Shown here piece after piece: positions 16,441-25,334 of a stretch of DNA of 64,000 nt. Made by a program: the position numbers and the translations under genes. How positions within the stretch are numbered: position 1 is the stretch's first letter; the number at the start of each line of letters is the position of its first letter. The notes below the pieces were generated by a model. It searched no databases, was not told where the DNA came from, and was given only the letters and a program-made list of their open reading frames with translations. The DNA is taken from positions 558,001 through 622,000 of the forward strand of contig CAUQTV010000001.1 in NCBI GenBank assembly GCA_963521185.1. Reading direction: 5' to 3'. The stretch comes from Enterobacter_D sp963521185 (GTDB taxonomy: Bacteria > Pseudomonadota > Gammaproteobacteria > Enterobacterales > Enterobacteriaceae).

Positions 16441-16771
16441 ACTGTTTATCGCATAGCAATTTCCCTCGCGCACGATCTGCGACCGTGCTTAATTTCACAC
16501 TCCCGTCAAAAAAACGTTTTTTATTCCACAGGTAAGAGAACTGTTTTTTCGCGAATATATCCTTTCCAATTATCTTATGTAATCTAAAGTAAAAAAATAC
16601 GTCTCTATTCTCGCTTTTGTTTCGAAATATTTTTTGATAAAAGGTAAGCCAATAACGCGTCAGAACACGATGATGACTGGGCCGCACGGCCAAACGTCAG
16701 GGGTTTCTGTTACTTCCGCCCGCGCAGGGAATGAGCGCTTTTACCAAAAAATTGATTATCAGGAGCATACG
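16441..16771 (+). promoter_or_regulatory. Upstream region of the large adhesin/export operon
   Basis: 331 bp, distinctly AT-rich from about 16500 to 16640, in contrast to the GC-rich genes on both sides, and holding the only plausible promoter for the eight-gene operon. The frame of the giant gene is open from 16634, but translation most likely begins at ATG 16772. I could not assign a single promoter or operator with confidence. Confidence 0.4.
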
Positions 16772-19700
16772 ATGGCATGGCGTCACTGGTTTATCCGTCA
16801 ACCCAAAATAATAAATTCGCTAAATAATGAAGCGCAGGTTATTAACTCATTAACGCCGACTGAAATATTAGCCTGGTCATTAGAGCCGCGTATGTTATTT
16901 GATGGCGCGGTGGCGGCAACCGTTCACGAAACAGCGACGGCGGACGCCTCTCATGCCGAAAACGCTATTTCTGATAATGCGATAAAAGAGAGCGCCAGCA
17001 AAGACAATACGGTTAATCACGCGTCCGCCAGCGCCGTCGCACCCGGCGATGCCAACCCGAAGTCCGCCAGCGCGCAGGAAAATAACCGCGTTGACGCCGC
17101 CAGCGCTGATGCGGCGGCGGTGTCTGCACCCGCCCCGGATGCCCCTCGTCATGAGGTCGCGTTTATCGACACCTCGCTAAAAAATTACCAGACGCTTGCG
17201 GCGGGCGTGGCACCGGGCGTTGAGGTGGTGCTGATTGACGGCAGCAAAGACGGCCTGCAACAGCTCGCCGCCTGGGCCGCAACCCACAACGGCTACGACG
17301 CGATGCATATTTTCTCGCACGGTTCGGAAGGCAAAATCAACCTTGGTACGGGCGTGCTGAACGCGACCACGCTATCCACAGAAGCCGTGCAAACGGCGCT
17401 GGCGGCGGTCGGAAAAGCGCTCACTGCGCAAGGTGATATTCTGCTTTACGGCTGTGACGTGGGGGCAAGCCGCAGCGGTGATGCGCTAATGGCCGGTATC
17501 GCCAGCGCCACCGGGGCGGATGTGGCGGCTTCGACCGACGCCACGGGCAGCCGTGTAATCGGCGGCAACTGGACGCTGGAGAAAACCGTCGGCACGGTAG
17601 ACGCCATGGCGTTACACGTTGACGCTTATCAGGATCTGCTGGCGGAAGTGACCTTCTCCAGTAGCGACAGCGATCTGGACTACACCCACGATTCGATTGT
17701 CCGCCAGGTGGACGGCTATGACATTACCTTCGCTACAACGCCGGGTGGCTTTATGGGCGCCGATCCCACCTATGGGAATGAGGGTCTGTATGCCTACTCC
17801 GGCCAGGACAGCGTCACCTCGCTCACCATCACCAGCCCGAGCGGCACGACGTTTGACCTCAACGCCCTGCGCGCGGGTTCGGATACCGGTACGCTGCATT
17901 TTGACGTTATTTACGGGGATGGCTCGACAAGAAGTTTTGATGTGGCGGTGGGCTTGCAGACCTACGCTACGGTCAGCAGCTTCCCGAATGCCCTTAACGA
18001 CATCACCAGCGTGACCATCACCTGTCAGGAGTATTCGGCCTTTGAGTCCATAACTATTACCGATGTCAAACCTTTAGCGGCAGCGTCAACGCCGCCGGTT
18101 ATCGGCAATCTGAATGGTGATACGGTCAGCTTTACCGAGGGTGGTAGCCCGGTGCTGATTGACGCGGGCAGTAACGCCACGGTGACCGACAGCGACTCCA
18201 CGGATTTTAGCGGCGGTAACGTCACGGTGTCGTTCGGCAATAACGGCGTCAGCGGGCAGGATGTGCTGTCGGTACAAAATCAGGGTACCGGTGCCGGGCA
18301 GATTGGTCTGAGCGGCACGTCCGTGACCTGGGGCGGCGTGGCGATTGGCACGCTCAGCGGCGGCACCAACGGCAGCGCGCTGGTAATTGCCCTCAATGCC
18401 AGCGCGACGCCCGCCGCCGTGCAGGGGCTGCTCCATGCGCTGACCTGGCAGAATACCAATAACAGCGAGCCCTCGACCCTGACGCGCACGGTGACGGTGA
18501 CCGTCAACGATGGCGACGGGGCCACCAGCGCCGCCTCGACGGTGAGCATCAACGTCACCGGCGTTAACGATGCGCCGACGCTCAGCGCCACACCGCGCAC
18601 GCCAACCTTTACTGAAAACGGCGGTGCTGTTCCGCTGTTCAGCGGTGCGGTGGTCAGCACGGTAGAGTCCGGGCAGAGCATCGATCAGTTGACCCTCACC
18701 GTCAGTAATCTCAGCAACGGCAGCAGTGAAATCCTGACGGTTGACGGCAGTAATATCGCGTTGATAAACGGCGCGAGCGGCATCACCACCAACGGCATCA
18801 GTTACGCTGTCACGCTTAGCGGTGGCACGGCGACCTTAACGCTCAACAGCGCGGCGGGGTTGAGCGCGTCGGCGACCGCTTCGCTGATCAACGCCATCAC
18901 CTACCGTAACAGCAGTGAAAATCCGACGGCGGCAAACCGCGTGGTGACGCTGAGCGGCATCCGCGATAACGGCGGCACCAGCAACGGTGGCGTGGACAGC
19001 ACCGCGCTCGCGATTGCCTCAACGGTGAGCGTGGTGGCGGTGAACGACGCGCCAGCCATTACCGCACCGGGGACGATCGGCGTGACGGAAGATCTCCCCA
19101 CGACCCTGACCGGCATCAGTTTCTCTGACGTTGATGCGGGTAGCGCGTCGGTGGTGGCTTCATTTGCGGTGAACAGCGGCACGCTGAGCGCCCTCAGCGG
19201 TTCCGGCGTGACCGTGAGCGCGGTCAGTGGCACATCGCTGACGCTGACCGGCTCGATTGCCAATATCAACGCCTTTATCGCGGCGGGAAAGGTGTCATTC
19301 CTCACCGCCAGCAACAGCACCACCAGCGTGACGCTCAACGTCGGCATCAACGATGGTGGCAACAGCGGCACGGGTGGCGCACAGGCGACATCCACGGCGC
19401 TTATGCTCGCGGTCAGTGCGGTTAACGACGCACTGGTCAACAGCGTGCCGTCAGGCCAGAGCGTGCAGCAGGATGGCAGTCTGGTGTTTAGCACCGGCAA
19501 CGGCAACGCGATTACCGTCAGCGATGTGGACGCCGGAAGCAGTGCAATGCAGATCACGCTGACCACCACTAACGGCCTGTTGTCGCTGGGTTCAACCTCC
19601 GGGATCACCTTTGTGACCGGCTCCGGTAGCGGGGATGCGACCATGACCTTCACCGGGAGCCAGGCGGATATCAACGCCGCGCTCAACGGGCTGGTCTTTA

Positions 19701-22700
19701 CCCCGACCCGCGGCTATAGCGGCAGCGCGTCATTACAGATTGTCACCAGCGACCAGGGCGCGACCGGTTCCGGCGGTGCCCAGAGCGATTCCGATACCGT
19801 TACCATTGCGGTCAACGCAAATGCGCCGCTGATCACCAACATTTCCTCTGCCAGCGGCAACGGGATGTATGGTATCGGTACGACCGTTCTGGTTAGCGTG
19901 AGCTTTGACGCGGCGGTGGTGGTCGATACCACTGGCGGCACACCAACATTGCTGCTGGAAACAGGAGCCATCGATCGCACCGCAACCTATATCAGCGGCT
20001 CCGGCAGCAATACGCTGGTCTTTAGCTATACCGTGCAAAGCGGCGATCGCAGTGCGGATCTCGATTACACCAGCACCAGTGCACTCGCCCTTAACGGCGC
20101 GACCTTGCGCGATACCAATGGTAGTGATGCGCAACTGACCCTCGCCACGCCGGGCAGCGCTGGCTCATTAGGCGCAAACGCCGGGCTGGTCATTGATGGC
20201 CTGCGCCCAACGGCGACCATCGTCATGGCCGATACCGCGCTGCGCGTGGCTGAAACCTCGCTGGTGACCATTACCTTCTCGGAAGCGGTCACCGGATTGA
20301 CCAATGCGGATCTGACCGTGGCGAACGGTACGCTGAGCGCGGTGTCCTCCTCTGATGGTGGCATCACCTGGACCGCGACCTTTACGCCGACAGCGGCGAT
20401 CAGCGATACCACCAATCTCATCACGCTCGATAACAGCGGCGTGGCGGATCTGGCGGGTAACGCCGGAACGGGAACCACCGACTCCAACAACTACAGCATC
20501 GACACCCAGCGCCCGACCGCCACGGTGGTGGTGAGCGATCCGGCGCTAAGCATCGGTGAAACCTCGCTGGTGACCATCACCTTCTCGGAAGCGGTGACCG
20601 GGTTTACCAATGTTGATCTGACGGTCGTCAACGGTACGCTGAGCGCGGTGTCATCCTCAGACGGCGGCATCACCTGGACCGCAACCTTTACGCCGACGAC
20701 CGGGATCAGCGACACCACCAATTTCATCACGCTCGATAACAGCGGTGTGACGGATTTGGCGGGCAACGGCGGCACCGGCACCACGGATTCCAATAATTAC
20801 AGTATCGACACCCAGCGCCCGACCGCCACGGTGGTGGTGAGCGATCCGGCGCTAAGCATCGGTGAAACCTCGCTGGTGACCATCACCTTCTCGGAAGCAG
20901 TGACCGGGTTTACCAACGCGGATTTGACCGTGGCGAACGGTACGCTGAGCGCAGTGTCATCCTCAGACGGCGGCATTACCTGGACGGCAACCTTTACGCC
21001 GACAGCCGCGATCAGCGATACCTCCAATCTCATCACGCTGGATAACAGCGGCGTGACGGATCTGGCGGGCAACGGCGGCACCGGCACCACGGATTCCAAC
21101 AACTACAGCATCGACACCCAGCGCCCGACCGCCACGGTGGTGGTGAGCGATCCGGCGCTAAGCATCGGTGAAACCTCGCTGGTGACCATCACCTTCTCGG
21201 AAGCAGTGACCGGGTTTACCAACGCGGATTTGACCGTGGCGAACGGTACGCTGAGCGCAGTGTCATCCTCAGACGGCGGCATTACCTGGACGGCAACCTT
21301 TACGCCGACAGCCGCGATCAGCGATACCTCCAATCTCATCACGCTGGATAACAGCGGCGTGACGGATCTGGCGGGCAACGGCGGCACCGGCACCACGGAT
21401 TCCAACAACTACAGCATCGACACCCAGCGCCCGACCGCCACGGTGGTGGTGAGCGATCCGGCGCTAAGCATCGGTGAAACCTCGCTGGTGACCATCACCT
21501 TCTCGGAAGCGGTGACCGGGTTTACCAATGCGGATCTGACGGTCGCCAACGGTACGCTGAGCGCGGTGTCATCCTCAGACGGCGGCATCACCTGGACGGC
21601 GACTTTCACCCCGACGACCGGGATCAGCGACACCACCAATCTCATCACGCTCGATAACAGCGGCGTGACGGATCTGGCGGGCAACGGCGGCAACGGCACC
21701 ACGGATTCCAATAACTTCAGCATTGACACGCAACTGCCCACCGCGACGATCGCCCTGAGCCAAACGGCGCTCAATGCCGGTCAAACCGCCACGGTCACCA
21801 TCACCTTCTCCGAAGCGGTAACGGGCTTTGATCTAAGCGATTTACGCGTCAGTAACGGCACGCTCAGCGGGCTGACCACCACCGACAATATCACCTGGAC
21901 CGCTATTTTCACCCCGGAGACGGGCGTCACGGTGAGCGCAAATTCCATCGTGCTGGATAATTCCGGCATTGCGGATCTGGCGGGAAACTACGGCGAGGGC
22001 AGCACCCAGTCCGCAGGCTTTAGCATTGACAGCGAATTGCCGCGCGTGACCGGGCTGACGCCGCTGCCCGCCACCTCGGCGCAGACGGTTGACTATCAGC
22101 TTGATTTCTCCGAAGCGGTGAGCGGCGTGGACGCGAGCGACTTTACGCTGCTGACCGCCGGCAAGGCGACCGGCACCATTGCGTCGATCACGATGGTCAG
22201 CCCCACGCGCTATGTGATCCATTTGGCCGGCATCTCCGGTGATGGCGCGGTGCAACTGACGCTTAACGCCAGCGGAACGGGCATCACCGACAGCGCGGGT
22301 AACGCCATCAGCGGTGGTTTTAACGGCGAGGTCTATGAAACGCCGGAAACCTCGCCTGGCACAGGGACCACGCCGCCGCCGGTGATCACGCCGCCAGGGC
22401 CGACGCCGCCAGAGCCAACACCGCCGGTCATTACGCCCCCTCAACCGACGCCGCCGGACGCAACGCTGCCGTCGCGGGGTTATGACAGCCAGCCACTCGC
22501 CGCTGACGCGCCTGTGCGCACCGGCGGTCAGAGCCAGATCACACTGCTGACGCTGCCCGCCACCGGCGCGTCGTTGCCGGGGGCGATGGGCGAGCGCACG
22601 CCAACGTTTACCCAGATCTTCCGCACGAGCGAGCGCAGCGGCGCGGTCGGTGCCTCGGCGCTGGCGGCGGTGTTTGGTAACAACGGCGTGACCGGGTACG

Positions 22701-22993
22701 AGACGGGTGTCGTTCGCACGCAGCCTGCCGATCTCGGTCAACCGCATGAGGGCACCACGCTGTTCGCCAGCGTGTTTGGCGCACCACCGCTGCCCGGTGT
22801 GAATGCGCTGGAGGTCTTCTCCGGCAGCAGTTGGCAGCCGGTCACCGAGGGCAGTATTGCGCCGCTGGTGGCACCCGCTACGGTGTTCGGCGCGCCGGTA
22901 TTCAGTATGCAGCTCCAGCAACTTAATGATGATGAAGCCACGCAGTTAGCGTCCCTTGAAGGGGCAATACAAAACGTTAAGCCGTCGGTATGA
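16772..22993 (+). CDS. Giant LEPRxLL/DUF4347/cadherin-like/Ig-repeat surface protein
   Basis: 2073 residues. ATG 16772 is chosen because AGGAG lies 7 bp upstream. Order: basic/aromatic N-terminus (MAWRHWFIRQ); LEPRxLL motif LEPRMLFDGA at 37-46; Ala/Asp-rich linker; DUF4347 domain at about 127-290 (HIFSHGSEGKINLG, LLYGCDVGAS); cadherin-like repeats with VNDAP junctions to about residue 1020; a block of 102-residue Ig-like repeats (about 1145-1755); a Pro/Thr-rich stretch with TPPEPTPP at about 1865-1905; and a unique C-terminal 170 residues. No Sec signal and no RTX nonapeptides are visible. LEPRxLL/DUF4347 proteins are generally exported by type-I-like machinery. First gene of the operon; it overlaps the outer-membrane channel gene by 4 bp. 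Likely a secreted or surface-bound adhesin (inference). Confidence 0.85.
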   Translation: MAWRHWFIRQPKIINSLNNEAQVINSLTPTEILAWSLEPRMLFDGAVAATVHETATADASHAENAISDNAIKESASKDNTVNHASASAVAPGDANPKSASAQENNRVDAASADAAAVSAPAPDAPRHEVAFIDTSLKNYQTLAAGVAPGVEVVLIDGSKDGLQQLAAWAATHNGYDAMHIFSHGSEGKINLGTGVLNATTLSTEAVQTALAAVGKALTAQGDILLYGCDVGASRSGDALMAGIASATGADVAASTDATGSRVIGGNWTLEKTVGTVDAMALHVDAYQDLLAEVTFSSSDSDLDYTHDSIVRQVDGYDITFATTPGGFMGADPTYGNEGLYAYSGQDSVTSLTITSPSGTTFDLNALRAGSDTGTLHFDVIYGDGSTRSFDVAVGLQTYATVSSFPNALNDITSVTITCQEYSAFESITITDVKPLAAASTPPVIGNLNGDTVSFTEGGSPVLIDAGSNATVTDSDSTDFSGGNVTVSFGNNGVSGQDVLSVQNQGTGAGQIGLSGTSVTWGGVAIGTLSGGTNGSALVIALNASATPAAVQGLLHALTWQNTNNSEPSTLTRTVTVTVNDGDGATSAASTVSINVTGVNDAPTLSATPRTPTFTENGGAVPLFSGAVVSTVESGQSIDQLTLTVSNLSNGSSEILTVDGSNIALINGASGITTNGISYAVTLSGGTATLTLNSAAGLSASATASLINAITYRNSSENPTAANRVVTLSGIRDNGGTSNGGVDSTALAIASTVSVVAVNDAPAITAPGTIGVTEDLPTTLTGISFSDVDAGSASVVASFAVNSGTLSALSGSGVTVSAVSGTSLTLTGSIANINAFIAAGKVSFLTASNSTTSVTLNVGINDGGNSGTGGAQATSTALMLAVSAVNDALVNSVPSGQSVQQDGSLVFSTGNGNAITVSDVDAGSSAMQITLTTTNGLLSLGSTSGITFVTGSGSGDATMTFTGSQADINAALNGLVFTPTRGYSGSASLQIVTSDQGATGSGGAQSDSDTVTIAVNANAPLITNISSASGNGMYGIGTTVLVSVSFDAAVVVDTTGGTPTLLLETGAIDRTATYISGSGSNTLVFSYTVQSGDRSADLDYTSTSALALNGATLRDTNGSDAQLTLATPGSAGSLGANAGLVIDGLRPTATIVMADTALRVAETSLVTITFSEAVTGLTNADLTVANGTLSAVSSSDGGITWTATFTPTAAISDTTNLITLDNSGVADLAGNAGTGTTDSNNYSIDTQRPTATVVVSDPALSIGETSLVTITFSEAVTGFTNVDLTVVNGTLSAVSSSDGGITWTATFTPTTGISDTTNFITLDNSGVTDLAGNGGTGTTDSNNYSIDTQRPTATVVVSDPALSIGETSLVTITFSEAVTGFTNADLTVANGTLSAVSSSDGGITWTATFTPTAAISDTSNLITLDNSGVTDLAGNGGTGTTDSNNYSIDTQRPTATVVVSDPALSIGETSLVTITFSEAVTGFTNADLTVANGTLSAVSSSDGGITWTATFTPTAAISDTSNLITLDNSGVTDLAGNGGTGTTDSNNYSIDTQRPTATVVVSDPALSIGETSLVTITFSEAVTGFTNADLTVANGTLSAVSSSDGGITWTATFTPTTGISDTTNLITLDNSGVTDLAGNGGNGTTDSNNFSIDTQLPTATIALSQTALNAGQTATVTITFSEAVTGFDLSDLRVSNGTLSGLTTTDNITWTAIFTPETGVTVSANSIVLDNSGIADLAGNYGEGSTQSAGFSIDSELPRVTGLTPLPATSAQTVDYQLDFSEAVSGVDASDFTLLTAGKATGTIASITMVSPTRYVIHLAGISGDGAVQLTLNASGTGITDSAGNAISGGFNGEVYETPETSPGTGTTPPPVITPPGPTPPEPTPPVITPPQPTPPDATLPSRGYDSQPLAADAPVRTGGQSQITLLTLPATGASLPGAMGERTPTFTQIFRTSERSGAVGASALAAVFGNNGVTGYETGVVRTQPADLGQPHEGTTLFASVFGAPPLPGVNALEVFSGSSWQPVTEGSIAPLVAPATVFGAPVFSMQLQQLNDDEATQLASLEGAIQNVKPSV
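20204..22036 (+). repeat. Six tandem 306-bp units encoding Ig-like domains
   Basis: Units start at 20204, 20510, 20816, 21122, 21428 and 21734 (the last is 3 bp shorter and diverged). Each encodes about 102 residues with the core TSLVTITFSEAVTGF and the ending TDSNNYSIDTQ. Units 3 (20816-21121) and 4 (21122-21427) read identically at nucleotide level; units 2 and 5 differ from them at scattered sites, and 1 and 6 are more diverged, as expected for expansion from the middle of the array. Confidence 0.92.
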
Positions 22994-24543
22994 AACGGCA
23001 CGCAAGGACAGGGGTATCAGAGATTATGCAACGATGTGCAAAGCTTTTCGGTTTGACGGTTATTGCTCTGGCGGTGAGTGGCTGCGCGGTCACCACCGAG
23101 CCGGTCGATCGCACCACCAGCCAGCAGCGCGCGCAGGCAGACTTGCAGGCGATGTTCAGTCATCAGGAGCCGGTCAACGGGCCGATAACCTTACAGGAAG
23201 CCACCGCCCGCGCGCTGAAGTACAACCTGGAAGCGCGGCTGAAAATCATGGAAACGGCGCTGGCTGAGCAGCAGGTCTCCCTCGCTCGCTTCGATATGCT
23301 GCCAAAAATGGCGGCGGACGCAGGCTATGTCACCCGCGATAACGTCAGCGCCTCCAGCAGCCGCAGCGTGCAGTCCGGTGAACAGTCGCTGGAGCCGTCA
23401 ACCTCGGAGGATAAAACTCGCCGCGTGGCCGATCTCACCATGGTGTGGAACATTCTCGATTTTGGCGTCAGCTACGTGACCGCGCACCAGCAGTCCGACA
23501 AGCGCTGGATAGCCGAAGAGCGCCGCCGCAAAGTCACCCATACCATTGTGCAGGATGTCCAGTCCGCTTACTGGCGCGCGGTGGCGGCAGAGCGCTTGCT
23601 CAGTCGCATCGATACCCTGATTGGCCGCGTCAATATGGCGCGTGAAAACAGCGAAAAAATGACCACCCAGCGGGTCGGCGATCTGGTCGAAGCTTACAGC
23701 TACCAGCGTGCTCTGCTCGACGCCACCCGCCAGCTTGAAGAGCAGCGGCGTGCGCTGTCGCTGGCGAAAACCGAACTGGCAACGCTGATGAACCTGCCGC
23801 TTGAAACGCACTATACGCTGGCGCTGCCGGATGAAAATAATCTGCCGGAGCCGACGTTAAACATCCCGTTCGAACAGCTTGAGAACACCGCGCTCATCAA
23901 TCGCCCGGAGCTGCGCGAGGAGGATTACCAGGCGCGGATCAGCGCCGCCGAAACGCGTAAATCCCTGCTGCGCATGCTGCCCGGGATCGAAGTCAACGTG
24001 GGCGGCAACTATGACAGTAACTCATTTTTGGTTAACCAGAGCTGGGTGGATGCCGGGGTGAAAGTGACCTGGAATCTGTTCAACCTCTTCTCCGGCCCGG
24101 CGGCGTATGACGTGGCGAAAGCCGGTGAAACCGTGGGCGAGGCGCGTCGCCAGGCGATGTCGATGGCGGTACTGGCGCAGCTGTACGTGGCGCGTGCAAA
24201 TTTCAACGAAGCCACCCGTCAGTACCGTACCGGCAAAGAGTTGCAAAAGCTCGACGCCTCTATTCTTGAACAGCTCAACAACCGTTATAAAGCAGGCAGC
24301 ATCGGCGAGCTACAGCTGATTCAGGGCGAGCTTAACGCGGTAAACACCTCGCTGCGTAACGATCTGGCGTATGCCGAACTGCGTAACGCCTGGGGACAAA
24401 TCTTCGTCACCGCCGGGCTGGACCCGCTACCGCCGGGGCAGAAAACGTCCGATATCCCGTCGGTGGAACGTGCGCTGCAACAGACGGAAAACCAGTGGCA
24501 GAGCGGTAGGGTGGCGATGCAAGCGCCGGGAGCCGTACAGTGA
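22990..24543 (+). CDS. TolC-like outer-membrane efflux lipoprotein
   Basis: 517 residues if the ATG overlapping the previous stop (ATGA) is used; an internal ATG at 23026 gives a canonical lipoprotein signal MQRCAKLFGLTVIALAVSGC. The lipobox LAVSGC marks acylation of the Cys. The body has the duplicated outer-membrane-factor fold: ITLQEATARALKYNLEARL, long helices, then NRPELREEDYQARISAAETRK and NNRYKAGSIGELQLIQGELN in the second half. Predicted trimeric channel through the outer membrane and periplasm for export of the operon's large protein. Overlaps the next gene by 4 bp. Confidence 0.9.
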   Translation: MKRHARTGVSEIMQRCAKLFGLTVIALAVSGCAVTTEPVDRTTSQQRAQADLQAMFSHQEPVNGPITLQEATARALKYNLEARLKIMETALAEQQVSLARFDMLPKMAADAGYVTRDNVSASSSRSVQSGEQSLEPSTSEDKTRRVADLTMVWNILDFGVSYVTAHQQSDKRWIAEERRRKVTHTIVQDVQSAYWRAVAAERLLSRIDTLIGRVNMARENSEKMTTQRVGDLVEAYSYQRALLDATRQLEEQRRALSLAKTELATLMNLPLETHYTLALPDENNLPEPTLNIPFEQLENTALINRPELREEDYQARISAAETRKSLLRMLPGIEVNVGGNYDSNSFLVNQSWVDAGVKVTWNLFNLFSGPAAYDVAKAGETVGEARRQAMSMAVLAQLYVARANFNEATRQYRTGKELQKLDASILEQLNNRYKAGSIGELQLIQGELNAVNTSLRNDLAYAELRNAWGQIFVTAGLDPLPPGQKTSDIPSVERALQQTENQWQSGRVAMQAPGAVQ

Positions 24544-25334
24544 GCCGAACGCGTGGCAAAGCATGGCTGGCGCTGCTTGCGATCGCGCCGCTTTACCTGC
24601 ATGCCGCACCCGCCGCGCAGACGGAGGACGAGCTTACGCTCGATGCGCCGTCAGCACCGGCGGCCACGGGCGGGCGTGAAGCGCGTGGCGTGCTGCGCGC
24701 GGTCGAACAGGCCACGCTCTCCAGCGAGCTGAATGCGCGTATCGTTGAGTTGCCGTTTCGCGAGGGCGAGTCGTTTCATAAAGGCGATTTGCTGGTGCGA
24801 TTTGACTGCGCGGCTTACCAGGCGCAGCTTGCCGCGTCGCAGGGGGCCATGCGTGCCGCGCAGCAGGAGCTAAGCCAGAACCGGCAGCTTGCGCAAATGC
24901 AGTCCGTCGGGCGCACGGCGGTGGGGTTGTCCGAAGCGCGGCTGGCGCAGGCGGCGGCGGAGAGTCAGGTCTACCAGATCCAGACCAGTCGCTGCCGGGT
25001 GCTGGCACCCTTTGACGGCCAGGTGGTATCGCGCAAAGCGCAGGTGTCCGAGTTTTTAGGCCAGGGCATGCCGCTGCTGGAGATCGTCAACAACAGCCAT
25101 CTGGAGATTTACCTGCTGGTGCCGTCCCGCTGGCTGTCTACGCTCAAGCCCAAACAGACCTTCACCTTTACACCGGACGAGACGGGTGAGGCGTTGCAGG
25201 CGGAGATCCTGCGCACCGGGGCGAGAATCGACGAGAGCAGCCAGACGCTCACGCTGATTGGCCGCATCACCGGGGCCGGGGCCGGACTGCTGTCCGGCAT
25301 GAGCGGCAGTGCGCACTTCACGGAGCCGCAATGA
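24540..25334 (+). CDS. Periplasmic adaptor (HlyD/RND membrane-fusion type), short
   Basis: 264 residues, GTG start overlapping the preceding stop (GTGA). Signal-peptide-like N-terminus with core AWLALLAIAPLYLHA. A lipoyl domain is split by a short helical hairpin (LNARIVELPFREGESFHKGDLLVRFD ... CRVLAPFDGQVVSRKAQVSEFLGQGMPLLEI), followed by a beta-barrel. This is a minimal adaptor with a short coiled coil. Predicted to bridge the inner-membrane component and the TolC-like channel. Overlaps the next ORF by 4 bp (ATGA). Confidence 0.86.
   Translation: MSRTRGKAWLALLAIAPLYLHAAPAAQTEDELTLDAPSAPAATGGREARGVLRAVEQATLSSELNARIVELPFREGESFHKGDLLVRFDCAAYQAQLAASQGAMRAAQQELSQNRQLAQMQSVGRTAVGLSEARLAQAAAESQVYQIQTSRCRVLAPFDGQVVSRKAQVSEFLGQGMPLLEIVNNSHLEIYLLVPSRWLSTLKPKQTFTFTPDETGEALQAEILRTGARIDESSQTLTLIGRITGAGAGLLSGMSGSAHFTEPQ

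Noticed and set aside
16439..16693. Reverse-strand 84-codon frame in the promoter region of the giant gene
   Set aside because: It has no ribosome binding site, crosses the terminator of the preceding gene and overlaps the open frame before the giant gene; its composition follows the AT-rich promoter.
20491..21774. Set of regularly spaced reverse-strand frames of about 101 codons
   Set aside because: They are antisense shadows of the 306-bp Ig repeats; their regular spacing comes from the repeat period.
21842..22921. 359-codon reverse frame inside the giant gene
   Set aside because: Antisense to a clearly coding GC-rich region, Arg/His-rich composition typical of shadow frames, and no RBS.
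16772..22993. Classical RTX toxin or RTX adhesin
   Set aside because: No GGxGxDxUx nonapeptide repeats are visible; the repeats are cadherin-like and Ig-like.
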